Notes: generated from the sequence alone by a model not told the origin. A DNA stretch of 64,000 bases from Phanerochaete sordida (GCA_019973155.2 BPQB01000012.1:496001-560000); one strand, 5' to 3'. Counted from the stretch's first letter, positions 36,105-47,870 are shown. Numbers and translations: made by a program.

Positions 36105-39100
36105 TTAAGGATAAACGGACGAGGACGACGGTTCGTGGTATTCCACGGTATGTGTCGAGGGCGCAGGTGGCGCAGGCGGCGCAGGAGGTAGAGAGGAAGT
36201 AGATGGCGGGACGGGTATGTCGCTTATCAGCTCGGTGGGTATAGCTTGCGGATCGTCCTCATGGAGGCGTTGATCAGCTTCGCGCGGGCCTGTCCCGGCC
36301 GCAGTGAAGTTATGCGCGGTCACGTCTTCGCCCGCACCAGGCCTCACGACCGGCAGGTCAGCGGGAGAGGGGGCGGCCTTCGCAGCGCTCAAGTGAAGAA
36401 GAAGCGAAGATATATCGAGTGTGGTGCTGGGCGCCTCGGGCGCCGGGAATGGCGACGTCAGCATCGGCGACGAGAACGTAGGCGGCACTGCAGGCGGCGC
36501 ATCGGCGACTACAGCGTCAGCGTACCAGGACAAGCCAGGGGGCTCGAATTCGTCCTGTAACGCCGCGTCAGCTCCGAACGCTGGCGCGCCACCGGGACGA
36601 TTGCTGGGCGAGAAAGGACTGTCAGCCGGTGTTGGGACGCCGTTCGGCACGGCAAGTAGGGCAGAGAGCGCGTTCATCGGGCCCTGCGACGCACCACGGG
36701 CGACATGCAGCGCCCGGGCGAGGATGAACCCGAGGTCTGCAGGGTCCTGGCCCCCGGGTGGGGGGTGCGTAGTCGGGCTTTGTGCGGCATCCGATGCGTG
36801 GTGTGCGCCCTCGTCGTCCGAGTGCTGCGGCGTCAGCGACCCAGACATGCAGCCGAATGGGTCGTCGTCTTCCTCTGCGGAGGCATCGCTCCGCGCATCG
36901 ACGACCTGCGCCTGAGGCCGGTCGACAGGCTTGACGCCGACGTAGGCGTGAACGTGAGGTACACCTCTGTAGCGAACAAGGCCGCGGCCAGAGTCCTTGG
37001 CCGGAGGAAGGGGCTTCCAACCGTTCTGTGGTTTACCGATGAAGTGTCTGACTGCCTTCGACAGTGCGGCAGAGGATGTAACTGAACCGCCGCGCACCGA
37101 CGTGCCCGCTGCCGGTGTGCCGGAGATTGCTCTGATAGAAGGCGCAGCAGAAGGACGAACGTCCTCTGGCGTCGTCGGCAAGAGCTCATCGACCTCGCTG
37201 TCTTCCGAGTCTTCGGTCGTGCGCGAACCCGCCCGAGGAAACGTCGACGGCGGCATACCACCATCTGGCCCAGGGGACCGGGCGACGACGACCTTCTGCG
37301 TCGCGCCTTCCGCGACGATGCCGATACCGATGCGGTCCATGTTGAGGCCGTAGATCGTGCCCCAGACGGCGCCCTGCGGCAGCGCCATCATCGCCGCGAG
37401 CTCGAGCTCCTCCTGCGTCGGAGGCTTGGGCGGCTTCTGCAGCGCCGGCTTAGGCTTCGGGCCAGGCTTCTTGCGCGTCGTCGGAGCGGAGTGCTGCTCG
37501 GCGACAACAGAGGGTGCGGGCGGCGCAGCAGTGGACGCTGACCGCCTGCTGGAGTGCGCGCCTGTCTTCGGCTGGGCCTTGAGAGCGGCTGCCTCGGCCT
37601 GCAGCGCCTGCATATACAGTGCAGAGGGCAGGATACCGAGCTTGTGGCCTTCCGAAGGGACGTACTCCTCTCCGCGCTTGCGACAACACACGGTACAGTT
37701 GCAGGTGTTGGTGCACCTCGGGCACTTGAACGATATCGCATACGAGTTGAACTCGATGTCTGGGTACCTGCAGTCATGCGTCAGGGCCGCGGCCACACAA
37801 AAGAGTCCGACGATGCGAACGTACCGAAGCCGAATACACTTCTCGCAGTACTTCAGCCCGCACTTTGTGAGATCCTCGCGGACGACGCCGCACGACATCT
37901 TCTCGTACCCGTTCTTGCCTCGGCACTGGTGGCAGTACGGGACCTGCGCGGCCTGCTGCATGATCTCCGCGCGTGTCCAACGATGCTTCTCCCCCTGAAC
38001 CTCAACCGGCGCACGAACTTCTCCCTCCTCCTCGCCTTCCGACGTCCGGGCACGCGCCTCCACGACGCGCGTCGACGGCCTCCGCTTGCGCTTCGCGTCA
38101 GGCTCGCCCGCAGCCCAGTACGAGCCCGGCTCGCGCTCGCCGTCCTGCGCCTGCCGCGCACGGTACCCGACATCTGCCGCGCGTCCCTTGCCCTTCGCCT
38201 TGCCAGCCGCGCCAGTCGGGCCGACGCCGCGGCGCGCCTTCGGCTTCGGGCCTGACTTCGGAGACGGCCCCCACTCGTCGTCGTCGGCCGTCGCGCGCGC
38301 GCGCTTTGCTGAGCCGGAGGGCGGTGTCGGCGTCGGCGTCGGCGAGTGCGCGCGGGGCGGCGTCGCGGGGCCTCCGAGGAGCGACGGGTCGATGGTGCCG
38401 ATGCCGCCGTGCGCGAGAAGCTGTGGGTTGATCCCGGCTGAGGGGTCGATAGCGGCGTCGGGATGGTCGACCTCCATGTTGTTGTCGGCGAATGCGTCCT
38501 GAGGCATAGAGAGAAAAGCCTGCGGGATAGCCTGCGCCGCGTCCATCCACTGCGCGTGCGTAGCAAGGAGGCCGTCCTCCACCGGATAGCCAGAGTACAT
38601 GTCGTGGGTTTCGAGGTCCATGCGGTCGTCGTGGCCCGGCTGGATCATGCCGAGGAAGGCGTCCTGTCCGCGCAGAGCGTCTGAACGGAGTGCGCTGTGC
38701 AGCTGCGTCTGGTGGTATCCGTACGAGAACATCTGGGACGCCTGTGTCTCCTGCTCCGGCGGGAAGACAGGAAATGCGGGGTGGGGCACCTCGCTCGGGA
38801 CCACAGGCTGCTGAGCAGACGCCACGGAAACCTCGTGAATCGGGATCGCAGGCTGGTGGGCAGAAGCGCCTGGCACCTCGTCAACCGGACTTGCAGGCCG
38901 ATCCGCCGGCAGCGTAGAGGGCACGTCGGTTTGGGGCTGCGAAGATGTAAGGTGCGCCTGAAGCTGCGAAGGTGCAGAGGCTGCGTGAGGCTGTCGAGCT
39001 GCCTGGTCGTCCTGCGGACGCGGTGGCACCTGAACTGCAGGCTGCCGGACGACCTGGGGCGGACTAGGCGTAGGAGTTTTCTCCTGCCTGGTCTCACGTG

Positions 39101-42100
39101 CCTCCTCCATGGCTACGGTAGACGTGCTCGCAGGAACCGCCGCAGTCGGTAGATGCGGCGGCGTAGTCGGCGGACGGTCCATGTCGACGTCCTCGTCTGG
39201 TACGTCGCCAGAAGGCTTCTCGATGTCCTTGACAGCGGCGTCTTCCTCAACAGCATCTTCCTCACCAAACTCCTCTTCTTCAACAGTCTCCTCCCCTCCA
39301 GCCCCGCCACCCACTGACCGCTCTTCCAGCTCACCCTCCCGCTCCCCAGCCCCACCCTCCCCACCCAAAACATCCACCCCCAACTCCCCAAACACAAACC
39401 TCAAGCACGCGGGCAGCCAGCTGCTCGCACGCGCACAAAACAGGTCCTCCTGCGCGCGCACGTACCCGTCAAAGTCCGTGTCGACCGCGAGCGCCCACGT
39501 CTGCGCGCCGTCCGAGAGCGGGTCGAACGCGTCGCCGCCGAGGCCCTCGAGCACGAGCCATTCCGCGGGCGCGTCGTCGGCGTCGTCGTAGGCGTCGGCG
39601 GCGTCGGCGGCGGCGGTGCTTGGGGGCGCGGCGGGAGGCGAGTGTGCGCGTGGGTGGGATGTTGAAGGGCCCGAAGGAGGGCTCGGCGCGCCGGCCGCGT
39701 TCTCGTGTCCTCGCAGCAGCACGTCGGCGTGCTCCTCGAGCCCGGTGCTCTTCCGCCTCCGCTTCCGCGGCTTCGGCAGCCCACGCCCCAGGCTGAGCGG
39801 CGCGTCGTCGCTCTCGACGCTCAGCTCGCGCACGCGCTTGCGTTTCTTCACCCGAGAGCCCGCACCTCCTCCTTCCACTTCGCGAGTCGCGCGGCCGTCC
39901 ACCTCAGGGCTCGCACGGTCCTGCGCTGGCTCGACGGCACCGTCCTCGACGCCATTCGCGCGGTTATACGCCGCGCTGAGGCTCGCGGCCCAGCCGTCCT
40001 CGGCGGGCGAGCGTGCGCGCGCGGGGCGCGAGGGGCCCGAGCGCAGCGATGGGTCCGCGCGCAGCGAGGACGATGCACCCGAGGGCAATGCACGTGAAGA
40101 CGAAGGCCCGGCGCGCGGCGTAGGCGACACCGACCGACGCCTGCCCACGCCCGGGCGCACCAGCGCCGGCGACGGCGACAGCGGCGACAGAGGCGCGAGC
40201 GGCGCGTCGAGCGCCGCGCGCGTGGGCCGCGTGGGCGGGCTGACGGAGGAGGGCACGACGCGCGGCGAGTGCGCGGGGGCTGCCGGGGGATGCTGGAGGG
40301 CGGGGGGCGGGCTGCGCGTGAAGTCGGATACGGTCGGCGAGAGCGGCGCGGGGCGCGCGGGCTCGTGCGCGCTCTCCTCTTCCTCTTCGTCGACGTCGTC
40401 CTCGCTCTCCTCCTCCTCCTCGCAAACATCCACATCAGCGAGCGCATGGTACATCTTCCTCCGCGCGCGCTCCAGCGGCCAGAGCGCGACGTACGCGCGC
40501 TGCGGCGGTGGCTTCGGCCTATGCTGCTGCCTCGACTTTGGCGTTGGCTTCGCCCTCGACGTCGGCGCTGGCTGCGGCGCCAGCTTAGGCTTCGGCGGGC
40601 GGCCGCGCGGGCGCGGGGCAGGCGGCGGGCTCGCGGAGGACGCGATGCTGATGGGCGGGCTCGCGGGCTGGACGCGGCGACGGCTGGTCCCTGCTGCTGC
40701 GGCGGTGCTCGGGCCTGCGACGGGGGCCGGCGCGCGACGCGGAGCGGCCTTGAGTAGCGTCAGAGCGCTGCGCGCCGTGCAATCGGCTGGCGGGCGTACC
40801 TGCGGCGCGCCACCCTCGACGAGCGTGCTCTCGCCCGAGCTCGCGCTGCGCACCGACGTCTCGACGACTTCCACGCTCGGGCTGCGTGCGCGCTCCGTCG
40901 CGCGTGGACCTGGCCCGTCGTCTTGCGCCGGGGACGGCGTGTGTGGCGGCGCGGAGGCGTCCCGGCTCTCGGACGTGCTCGGCAGGAACAGCGGGGTCTA
41001 GAGATGTATCAGCGCGTGTCGTCGCCGAATTACAGCGGGGGTCCGTACCTTCTTGCGCTGCTCCGGGAGTTGCGGGGCGTCGTCTGGTTCGCTCGACGCG
41101 GCGGGCTCCGGCACTGGCAGCTCAGCCTGCGTGGAAGCATCAGTATCGATGTGCACGGCATTCTTGGCGGTCACGCTCCGGGCCCACTCGTCCCAGGACG
41201 TGGTGGCGTTCTTGGAAGGGTCGGTTTCTGGGTGAGACGTCAGCGGAGAGCACGAGCAGCAGCGGCCGCGATACGCACTCTGGGTCTCCGGAGCGGCGAC
41301 GGACTCCGTGGACGGTCCCGGGCGGGCTTCGCTTTTCTCGGATAAAGTCGTGGTGCTCGCCTGGACGTCGCCGTCTGCGTGTTCACTCGCTGAGCTTGGG
41401 TACAGAAGCTCGCCGAAGACGTCTTCCAGCGCAGATGTGGGTGCCGGTATCGGTACGCGTGCACCAGCTATTGTTGAGTTGGTCGACAAGAGACCGGCAG
41501 GGGTGGGAACTGTGCTTGAAGGTGGTACATGCGCCTTGGACAATATGACGGGCTGCAAAGCGAAAGGTCGTTCCGGTGGCGGCGCCGTCCCGAAGTCTTG
41601 GAGCGGTTCGCTGTGAGCGTCGAAGATTTGCTTGTTCTAAACGGGAGGTCAAAGAATTTCTCGCGCTGAGACTAGGAGGACGCACTAGGGCGGGTGAAGA
41701 AGGGTGTGACGCGAGAAGCATACGCTGCACGGCGTCGTCGTCGTCTTCACTGCTGCGATGGCTTCGTAGTGAGGTCTGAGAAGGTGCGCGTATACGCTGC
41801 GGACTGCCTTCCGCGGAGGTCGCGTGTGTGCTTCTTTGTATGCCTGGTGCACTGTGCTGCTCTTCTACGCGTTTCCTGTTCGCGAGTTCGCGGTCAATGA
41901 AGTTAAGGGTCTCGCGGTGGCGTCGAATCTCGTCCACAAGGACTTCTTTGGAGGGTACTGGTGTAGTAGCCTTTCCTGTCGTTCTTGAGGGCGGGATTCG
42001 AGCCGTTCCAGATGACGATTGTGTATTTGGCGGCGCGTGCATCCTTCGTGTTGTGCTCGGTGAGCTGACTGGGGTTCCGTGCTGCGACCGATGAACATCT

Positions 42101-42616
42101 CGAGCAGAACGGAGGAACTAGACCACGCACCATGCTCAGGATGCCATGACCCAGGGCGCTGCTCAACGACGTGGCATCAACACCAGTATCTCCCGACGAC
42201 CACGGTATTCGCGTGCTGTCAAACTGCGCTTGGCGAGTCGGCGACTCTATCTGTGCGGACCACGTCCAGCTCGTCGACGCCGCAGGAGATTGCGAGGCCG
42301 TACGCGAGCCACTCGCGTCCACGGCACTTTCACGAGCTCTGGAGGTCGACGCAAGCGGCTGGCTAGTCGCGTTCGGCAGCGACGACGCGGCGGGCGGGGC
42401 TGTACGCGGCTGGGGGCTCGACGCCGCGGCGCGTGCGGTGTTGGACGGGAGCTGCGGTGGCGGTGGCATCAGGGAAGGCTGCGAGGGCGGTCTGGAGGGC
42501 GGCGAGTGTGGCTGGGAGAGTCTGCCATCCCAGTTGGCGAGAGCAGAGTAGGACGGGGCGGGCATCTTGGCCCAATATATCTTCGCGGGGCGGGGCCCTG
42601 AGTCGAGTTCCCACAC
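36105..42616 (-). CDS. zf-4CXXC_R1 zinc-finger protein with AT-hook
   Basis: Long gene (over 1,700 residues). Exons seen from the 3' end: 36105-37767, 37825-40997, 41049-41227, 41279-41636 and 41686 to about 42040; one or more 5' exons up to about 42616 are uncertain. Near 37.65-37.96 kb lies a cysteine-rich domain (CHQCRGKNGYEKMSCG, GLKYCEKCIRLR, YPDIEF, FKCPRCTNTCNCTVCCRKRG) that matches the zf-4CXXC_R1 family (CDCA7/R1-type chromatin proteins). An AT-hook core (RGRPPKPK) lies near 40.6 kb, with basic clusters KKRKRVRE and KRARATADD. The rest is low-complexity Pro/Ala/Ser and acidic stretches. Near 41.9 kb is a helical segment (LVDEIRRHRETLNFIDRELA). Likely a nuclear DNA- or chromatin-binding regulator. 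Introns 37768-37824 and 41228-41278 are multiples of three without stops. Confidence 0.75.
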
Positions 42617-43064
42617 GCGGGCGTGCGCCTACGCGGGGATCTCAAAGAGTTGGGCGAGTGTCGCGGGCGGGCGTCGGCAGCGTCGTCACCGGTCTGCGCG
42701 GCGACAAGGACAGATTTGGTGGCGGGTAGGACGTCGAGCACGTCGGCATCGAGGAGATAATCGCGTACAGCCAACACCGCCGAACGCGAGCACCCTGCTC
42801 GCTTTTTGCCGAAAACACGAGTCACGCTGGGGTTAGGGTCCGGCGTTATCTCCGTGGGCTACGGACGGCTGCTCTTGTTTCGATCCTCGACGTCGCCAAA
42901 AATTGTGGTATTACTCGCCAACTTTCGGGATATGCACCCACAAACAGCGTAATCGGTCTTAGAGACCTCGTTCAAAGCACTGGCAGGATTAGCTAGACTG
43001 CGGAAGGACGCTGATGCATGATGTGGGTGACCCTGCAGAAATACAGCGAACGGATAGAGCAGAA
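42617..43064. other. Upstream region of zinc-finger gene
   Basis: Minus-strand frame 42469-42825 (TRVFGKKRAGCSRSAVLAV, YLLDADVLDVLPATKS) is protein-like and could be a further 5' exon of the zinc-finger gene, but it has no ATG before an upstream in-frame TAG near 42860. I leave it uncalled. Confidence 0.35.
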
Positions 43065-43943
43065 CTATTTATCAAGACGCAGCGCAACGAAATCAGGCAC
43101 CGGCAGCCCCGCGCCCTCAAACTTCCTATTCAACATGACCTTCCGGTGATGCCTCGTATCCCACTCCTCCTTCGCACCCTCCCAGTCCTCCTCGTCCTCT
43201 GCCGCATCGCGCGTCCACGAGTCCCCAAAGTCGATCGTGACGACGCGCGCGGGGCGGTGCGCGGGCGCAAGCAGGAAGTTCGCCTCGTTCGCGTCCGTGT
43301 GGATGACGCCGTGCGCCTTGAGGACGTCCGCGCCGTCGAGCAGCGCGCGCAGGAGCGGCGCCGTGAGCCGGTCCGCGGGGACGGCGTCGAGCGGGACGGC
43401 GTCGCGCACACGCTCGAGGAAGACGACAGGCGGCGCGATTGCGCGCGGCGGCGCCGTGCCGCCGAGCTCGAGCGCGCCGCCGCCGTAGCACACCGGCACG
43501 AGCGCGCCCTGGAGCGGCGCGAGGTGCGTGTACGCGAGGAGCTCGTTGCGCTGGAACCACGCCATGGTTTGGTACACGAGCACCTCGTACTCGACCGGCT
43601 GTCCCTTCGGGTCCGCCAGGAACAGCGAGGGGCGGTGCTTGGGGTCGAAGGCGAGCTGTCCGTTGTGGATGCGCGCCGCGGCAGCCTCTGTCGCCTCGGA
43701 CCACGGTGCGCGTGGCGAGCAGCGGTTAAAGCGCGGATCGTAAATCTTGACGATGAGTTCCATCCCCGGAAACATTGCGCAGGGGATTTTTATGTCATCA
43801 ATTCGCACGAGAACGACATGGTATGTCGAAAACGCGCTGGCGGAGAATGGGAGGACTGTGGCGCGCATCTCGCCATACTGAAGGTGTTGGAAGGTGAGTT
43901 TGGAGCCTGAAGAGAGGTAGTATGGAAGAGATGTCTTGGCCAT
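43065..43943 (-). CDS. Kinase-like protein 3 (PKL fold)
   Basis: Single-exon gene, 292 residues, start ATG at 43943 (MAKTSLPYYLSSGSKLTF) aligned with the paralogues at 26373 and 28665. Motifs: LIVKIYDPRF, PVVFLERVRDAV hinge, catalytic loop HGVIHTDANEANFLL, and IDFGDSW, which restores the canonical DFG that the other two copies have as DFAE. So this copy may be closest to an active ancestor. Codon use is extremely GC-rich in the second half. It lies upstream of, and in the same direction as, the zinc-finger gene. A TATA-like box lies about 85-90 bp upstream. Function unknown beyond likely phosphotransfer. Confidence 0.75.
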   Translation of the reverse strand: MAKTSLPYYLSSGSKLTFQHLQYGEMRATVLPFSASAFSTYHVVLVRIDDIKIPCAMFPGMELIVKIYDPRFNRCSPRAPWSEATEAAAARIHNGQLAFDPKHRPSLFLADPKGQPVEYEVLVYQTMAWFQRNELLAYTHLAPLQGALVPVCYGGGALELGGTAPPRAIAPPVVFLERVRDAVPLDAVPADRLTAPLLRALLDGADVLKAHGVIHTDANEANFLLAPAHRPARVVTIDFGDSWTRDAAEDEEDWEGAKEEWDTRHHRKVMLNRKFEGAGLPVPDFVALRLDK

Positions 43944-44027
43944 GATGCAGCGGGTAAGTCGTCGGGTTCTAGTGATCTTGCTCTGGGGCGAGGAGATGTG
44001 GGTGGTGGGAGTTGAGGAAAGGGGTTG

Positions 44028-44035
44028 GTTATATG
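44028..44035 (-). promoter_or_regulatory. TATA-like box of kinase-like gene 3
   Basis: CATATAAC on the minus strand about 85-90 bp upstream of the 43943 ATG, similar in position to the box of kinase-like gene 2. Confidence 0.45.
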
Positions 44036-44260
44036 CGTGCACAAGCGCTTGAGCTAGCTTGAGCGCCTGCGATCCTCGGGCCCGCGCTTGCTTCGACCCG
44101 AACACTCATCTCAGCTCGCCATAAACGAAAGGGTCGAGACCGGAAAACAAGCATGCTATGAGTCAGAGAAATACAGGTGCTGCTCGTGCTGTATATCCCC
44201 AAAGGTTTCCTTTTGTGGCCAGGACGGGAGGTTTATAGCGAGGCGCAGCTAGATACTGTA

Positions 44261-44640
44261 GGTTTACGACCGGAAAGTCGGTCACAAGTCACAAGCCGCC
44301 GAAATCGTCGTTCGTGGGCCTGTGTCACTAGGTCACACAGGCCACCGTCGCTGTGTGACCAAGTTTTCTTGCGGAACGATTTTTGCGGCCTGCGGCGTCC
44401 AGCCCATTGAGCGGTCAGTATCGCGCCCGTGGACCGTCCTGCGTTCAGCAGACGCTGCGTAGCGCATTTCTAGGGCCTATAATACCCGCTGATAGCCTCA
44501 GAAAGCCTCCGCTTGCGCGCAAAAACGTCGTTCGGTCGTCGCTCTGGTGCACCTGTCACAGGTCACCACTGTACACCGCCGCTGCGTCGTTCCGGAGCAT
44601 TTGGTCACAGTCACAACGACCGTCGTTGTGGTCGTAAACC
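44261..44640. mobile_element. MITE 2, intergenic
   Basis: 380 bp non-coding element with inverted ends GGTTTACGACC (44261-44271 and the complement at 44630-44640), flanked by TA at 44259-44260 and 44641-44642. Inside are several GGTCACA/TGTGACC boxes, including a near-palindrome around 44325-44340, and a CACCGCCGC stretch also seen in MITE 1. Same TA duplication and size class as MITE 1 but different terminal bases, so perhaps a related family. No coding capacity. Confidence 0.75.
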
Positions 44641-44642
44641 TA

Positions 44643-44964
44643 CACGCCTAGCAGGCCTCTTGATCCCCAGCGTGAAACGGGCAAGTCTGAACGTAGTCAG
44701 ATGAATGCCGCTGGCTGGCGTTGGAAATGTAAGCGAGACTCAGTTCGGAGAGATCGGCTATGCCGCGTTGGATGCGAAGTCAAGCGGCTGCTCGCCGTCG
44801 ATGCAGGTTGCGCTCAGGCGGCCAACGCACGGGCGGACGCGGCGGCGCGGTGCGTGCACGCGTCGACGCTTCCTGCGGCGCGACTGCGAGCTGCGCGCGC
44901 TGGTGTGCGGGCTGGGTGGGGCGGGACAGAGCAGCACTCACTAGAACGAGGCCTGTGACGGGGT
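44643..44964. other. No gene recognised
   Basis: Between MITE 2 and truncated membrane gene B. Short frames only. The homology to membrane gene C stops at about 44965, which marks a duplication breakpoint. Confidence 0.45.
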
Positions 44965-45962
44965 GCCTGCCGTAGTCTGTGTGGATAACCGTCAGCGGTG
45001 TGCGCGCTGGAGGCAGGCAGGTGAGAAGGAAATTGTGGCAGCGGCCCGGGGCTACCCGCGCGCCGCCGGGTGTTCGTTCGACAGAGGCGAGGGCAGAAAC
45101 GGAGGGGGCGGTGTGGCGCGGAGAGCGAGTAGTTTAGGACTTACGGGTCCATATGCTCCAGGCGAACCAGCTATAAGATGGACGGTGAGATTGTGATGAA
45201 TGTATGCGCGCATATATGCGGCGGGCGCACCTTTGTACGAGGCAATTACTCAGGGCCTGGCGCATTCGTCAGCATACACGGCGTCGCGTGAGGCATGGGA
45301 GACGTGGCGGACCCCGCAGACTATTATTGACTAGGGCAGAGCGGTCAGCCTCCAACACGCCTCTGGGATCGTCGTACGCACTACGACGCTCCTAGGAAAT
45401 CGCATGGGTTCGTCAACCGAGGCCAGTGGCAGATAGGAAAGGCGACGTACCATGGTATTGCCGCGGTAAACAGCCTCTCGAGGTTCCCGAAATACGTCAC
45501 CATGAATCTGCACTCGCGTCAGGACCACACGAATCCGATGTACAGCAGAGGACTCACAGATAGCTCGACCACGCCGCCGAAAACAGATTCAGCGCGTTCA
45601 ACAGCCTGCCCACCCCACCTCAGATCAGCCACACACGACCACGCGGACCCCTCGCTGAAACACACCAAATCAAAACAACCTGCAGCCGCAGCGACGCCCA
45701 TCAGCCATCCAGACGACGCGACACGGGGCCCACACGCACCACAAGCCGCGCACGCGCGCGCCCAGGCGCCAGGCCCGGGCTTGGCGTCTGCACGAAGACG
45801 AAGGCCTGCAGCGAGAGCACGCCGAAGAATCTACCTTGCGTCAGCGGCCGCACGCGGAGAGGGGAGGGGGACGCACATCGCGGAGACGACCGTGCCGATC
45901 AGAAAGGGCGCGACGTACGGCGCGGGTGCGGGCAGCGCAGGCGTGGCGGCGGCGGGGTCCAT
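44965..45962 (-). pseudogene. Membrane protein B (DUF6534-like), 3'-truncated copy
   Basis: 5' half of a copy of membrane gene C. From ATG 45962 (MDPAAATPALPAPAPYVAPF) the exons read APFLIGTVVSAI, FFGVLSLQAFVFVQ, LLNALNLFSAAWSSYL and FMVTYFGNLERLFTAAIPW with the same introns as copy C, so this half is undamaged. The alignment ends near 44965, and the sequence around 45040-45140 is not shared. The second half, with DYLVT-SHAG-type helices and the ETVVEKEKRM tail, is absent. No complete membrane protein can be made. Confidence 0.65.
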
Positions 45963-46011
45963 CGCGGGTGGTGTGCGGGAGCGGGTGGCGCGCGGGGCTG
46001 CGCGCAAGGCG

Positions 46012-46019
46012 CATATATA
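46012..46019 (-). promoter_or_regulatory. TATA-like box of membrane gene B
   Basis: TATATA about 50 bp upstream of the 45962 ATG; sequence and spacing match copy C (60059-60066). Confidence 0.5.
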
Positions 46020-46340
46020 CGCTTGGGGCGGGTCTGAGGCAGGAGGCGCAGACATCATGCATCAGAGTGGGGCGGTGCGCCATCAGAGACGTCGCGGCGC
46101 GATCTGTGCGGGGTGTGCGCGTGGCGATCTGGGTGTCGGAGTGTGGGTGGGATGTGCCCGAGCATGGTGAGATGGCGCGTTGGCACCAGTAGAGGCGAAG
46201 ATGGCGAGGGAAAGCCGACGTGCGGGCGTGCGCGTGATCGTACGAAGCCCGCGGCGACCGGTCGGAGGGCGCTGTGCTGCTGCAATGCCAATCAACGATG
46301 CATTACCATCAATTCGTCGACTGGATGTCAGACATACGTC

Positions 46341-47282
46341 GCACAGCTGGACTAGCGCTGTCCGCCTCGCGACGGCCCCTTGCTTCCTGCTGCCCCGCGT
46401 TCCCAGCTGCACAGCTGGGGCCTACCAGCGCCCCGTGCCTTCTCGACAGACGGATATGCACCGCGAGTGCAGGCCCCCAGACGTGCAAAGCGAGCGCGTC
46501 CGCGGACACGTCACGGCGGGCGGCATCTGGAGCCGGACAGCCGGGCCCCGCAAATCGGGCGGGCGCACGTGGCCGCCACGAAGCTGATGGCGCATCACGG
46601 TGCGCTCTGCCACTTTGCATCGCCTCTGCCAGCGCGCCGCCTCGCCCGCGCGCAGGGCCCGCAGGCTGCCAATACGTGCGACCATATGTTGGCGACTCTG
46701 GCGCGGCGGTGCTCAACGCGCTGCGCGCCGCCACCGCGAGGCACGGGCTGCACGTTGCAAAGCCCGGCATGCGTGCCCCCATGGCCAGCGACGGCTCGCC
46801 CTGCGCCGACGCTTGGGCGCGGTGCGCGTGAGCCATCGACGTGACATGCGGCTTGCCATACAGCGTCGACTCCGAGTCTCGACACGCGCGGTGTTTTGCG
46901 TGGCGCAGCGTGCACGGGATAGTAGGAGCGTTGTGCGTGGGTGTGGGCGGCGTCGAGCGCGGCCGGGAAGACACCACGCCCATAGACTGCAGGGCGGCGG
47001 GAGGCGGAGAGAAGTTCCTGTCGTAGCAGGTCGGCGATTGTAGAGGCTGTGGTCTAGGACCGAGACTGCGGGAAGGTGAGTGGCAATTTTTGTACCGGTC
47101 TGGTATACACTGGATTTTCGACGAAAGCTAAAGCTGGTTACATCGCACCCTCACCTGATGTCTGTAGCTTTCTCTAACATCGGCGGGCTCATGAAAAAAC
47201 AAGTCCGCAGCTGGTTCAACGACTAGTCCGTCGCTGAACGTCATCCGGTCCAAAACAAAACCGCAGTCAGCATATATGCTCC
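46341..47282. other. Intergenic
   Basis: No gene supported. It contains palindrome site 4 (46585-46597) and, near 47120-47180, a stretch (CTGATGTCTGTAGCTTTCTC) homologous to the 3' flanks of the two open MYND genes. Confidence 0.45.
46585..46597. promoter_or_regulatory. Palindromic motif TGATG-N3-CATCA, site 4
   Basis: TGATGGCGCATCA with upstream CGCCACGAAGC, close to the context of sites 1 and 3 although this is a different gene set. It lies about 620 bp upstream of membrane gene B. Confidence 0.4.
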
Positions 47283-47870
47283 TACTCACCGGCAGCACAC
47301 CCCAGAATACATCCACGGCGGCCTCTCAAACCAGAACACCACCCTTGGATCGTGCAACAGCTCCTCCTCGCAGCCCATCGGCCCTTTCCCGCCAGAACCG
47401 CGCTCATACGCGACCGGCACGCCACGCACGACGCCGTGCAGCTCGACGCAGACCACGCCCTCCCTCCCGGGCCTGCATCCGCGCGCACCCTGCACATGCT
47501 CGCGCCGTCCTCCGGCGGGCGCACGGCCTGCGCGTCCTACCCAACAACACAACGCTCTACGAGCGCGGCCGCACGGGCACGCACAGGACGCACGCCGCTT
47601 GCGGCCGGGGTCGAGCGCGCGAGCGTCGGGCGGTGCGTGCTCGTGAACGCCTCGTGCTTGTGCACGGCGCAGGGGGCTCGCGCGTTCGGCGCGCACTTGG
47701 CCTTGTGTGCGGTCCGTGCGGCGCGCTGGCGTTCGGCGGGCTGCGCAGCGAGGCAGCGGGCTCGAGCGGGTGGCGGTTGGCAGACGTACGCGGTATGCTT
47801 CGAGTGGGCGGGCGGAGCAGCGTTTGAAGGTGGCGCCCTGAGCAACACTCGTAGCATAGCGTGCCCGGAC
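47283..47870 (-). pseudogene. MYND-finger protein 1, zinc ligands lost
   Basis: Copy of the MYND genes at 48280-48955 and 62169-62850. The end of exon 1 reads GATFKRCSARPLEAYR before the donor GTACGT: relative to CSACQLEVYC, the second cysteine of one pair and the cysteine after Tyr are both Arg. Exon 2 starts PAERQRAARTAHKAKC where the paralogues have SAECQRAAWPAHKAKC, losing another ligand. Later, frames shift (THRPTLARS in one frame, VPVAYERGSGGKGPMG in another). The first ~20 codons are not recognisable. A functional zinc fold is not possible. Confidence 0.75.

Larger units (their letters stand above)
44965..46340. repeat. Segmental duplication with 59100-60400
   Basis: The 5' half of membrane gene B, its promoter (TATATA at 46012-46018) and about 300 bp of upstream DNA align with gene C and its upstream sequence. 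Similarity fades near 46340 and 60390, though the palindrome TGATGGCGCATC recurs about 620 bp upstream of each ATG. Confidence 0.75.

Noticed and set aside
35659..36108. 149-codon plus-strand gene next to the zinc-finger gene
   Set aside because: Two overlapping frames are equally open, neither has a motif, and the 3' end runs into the antisense of the zinc-finger gene.
39616..41001. 461-codon plus-strand open frame
   Set aside because: It is antisense to the zinc-finger gene, made of Ser/Arg/Gly-rich low complexity produced by very high GC; the minus-strand frame has the zinc finger, AT-hook and conserved splices.
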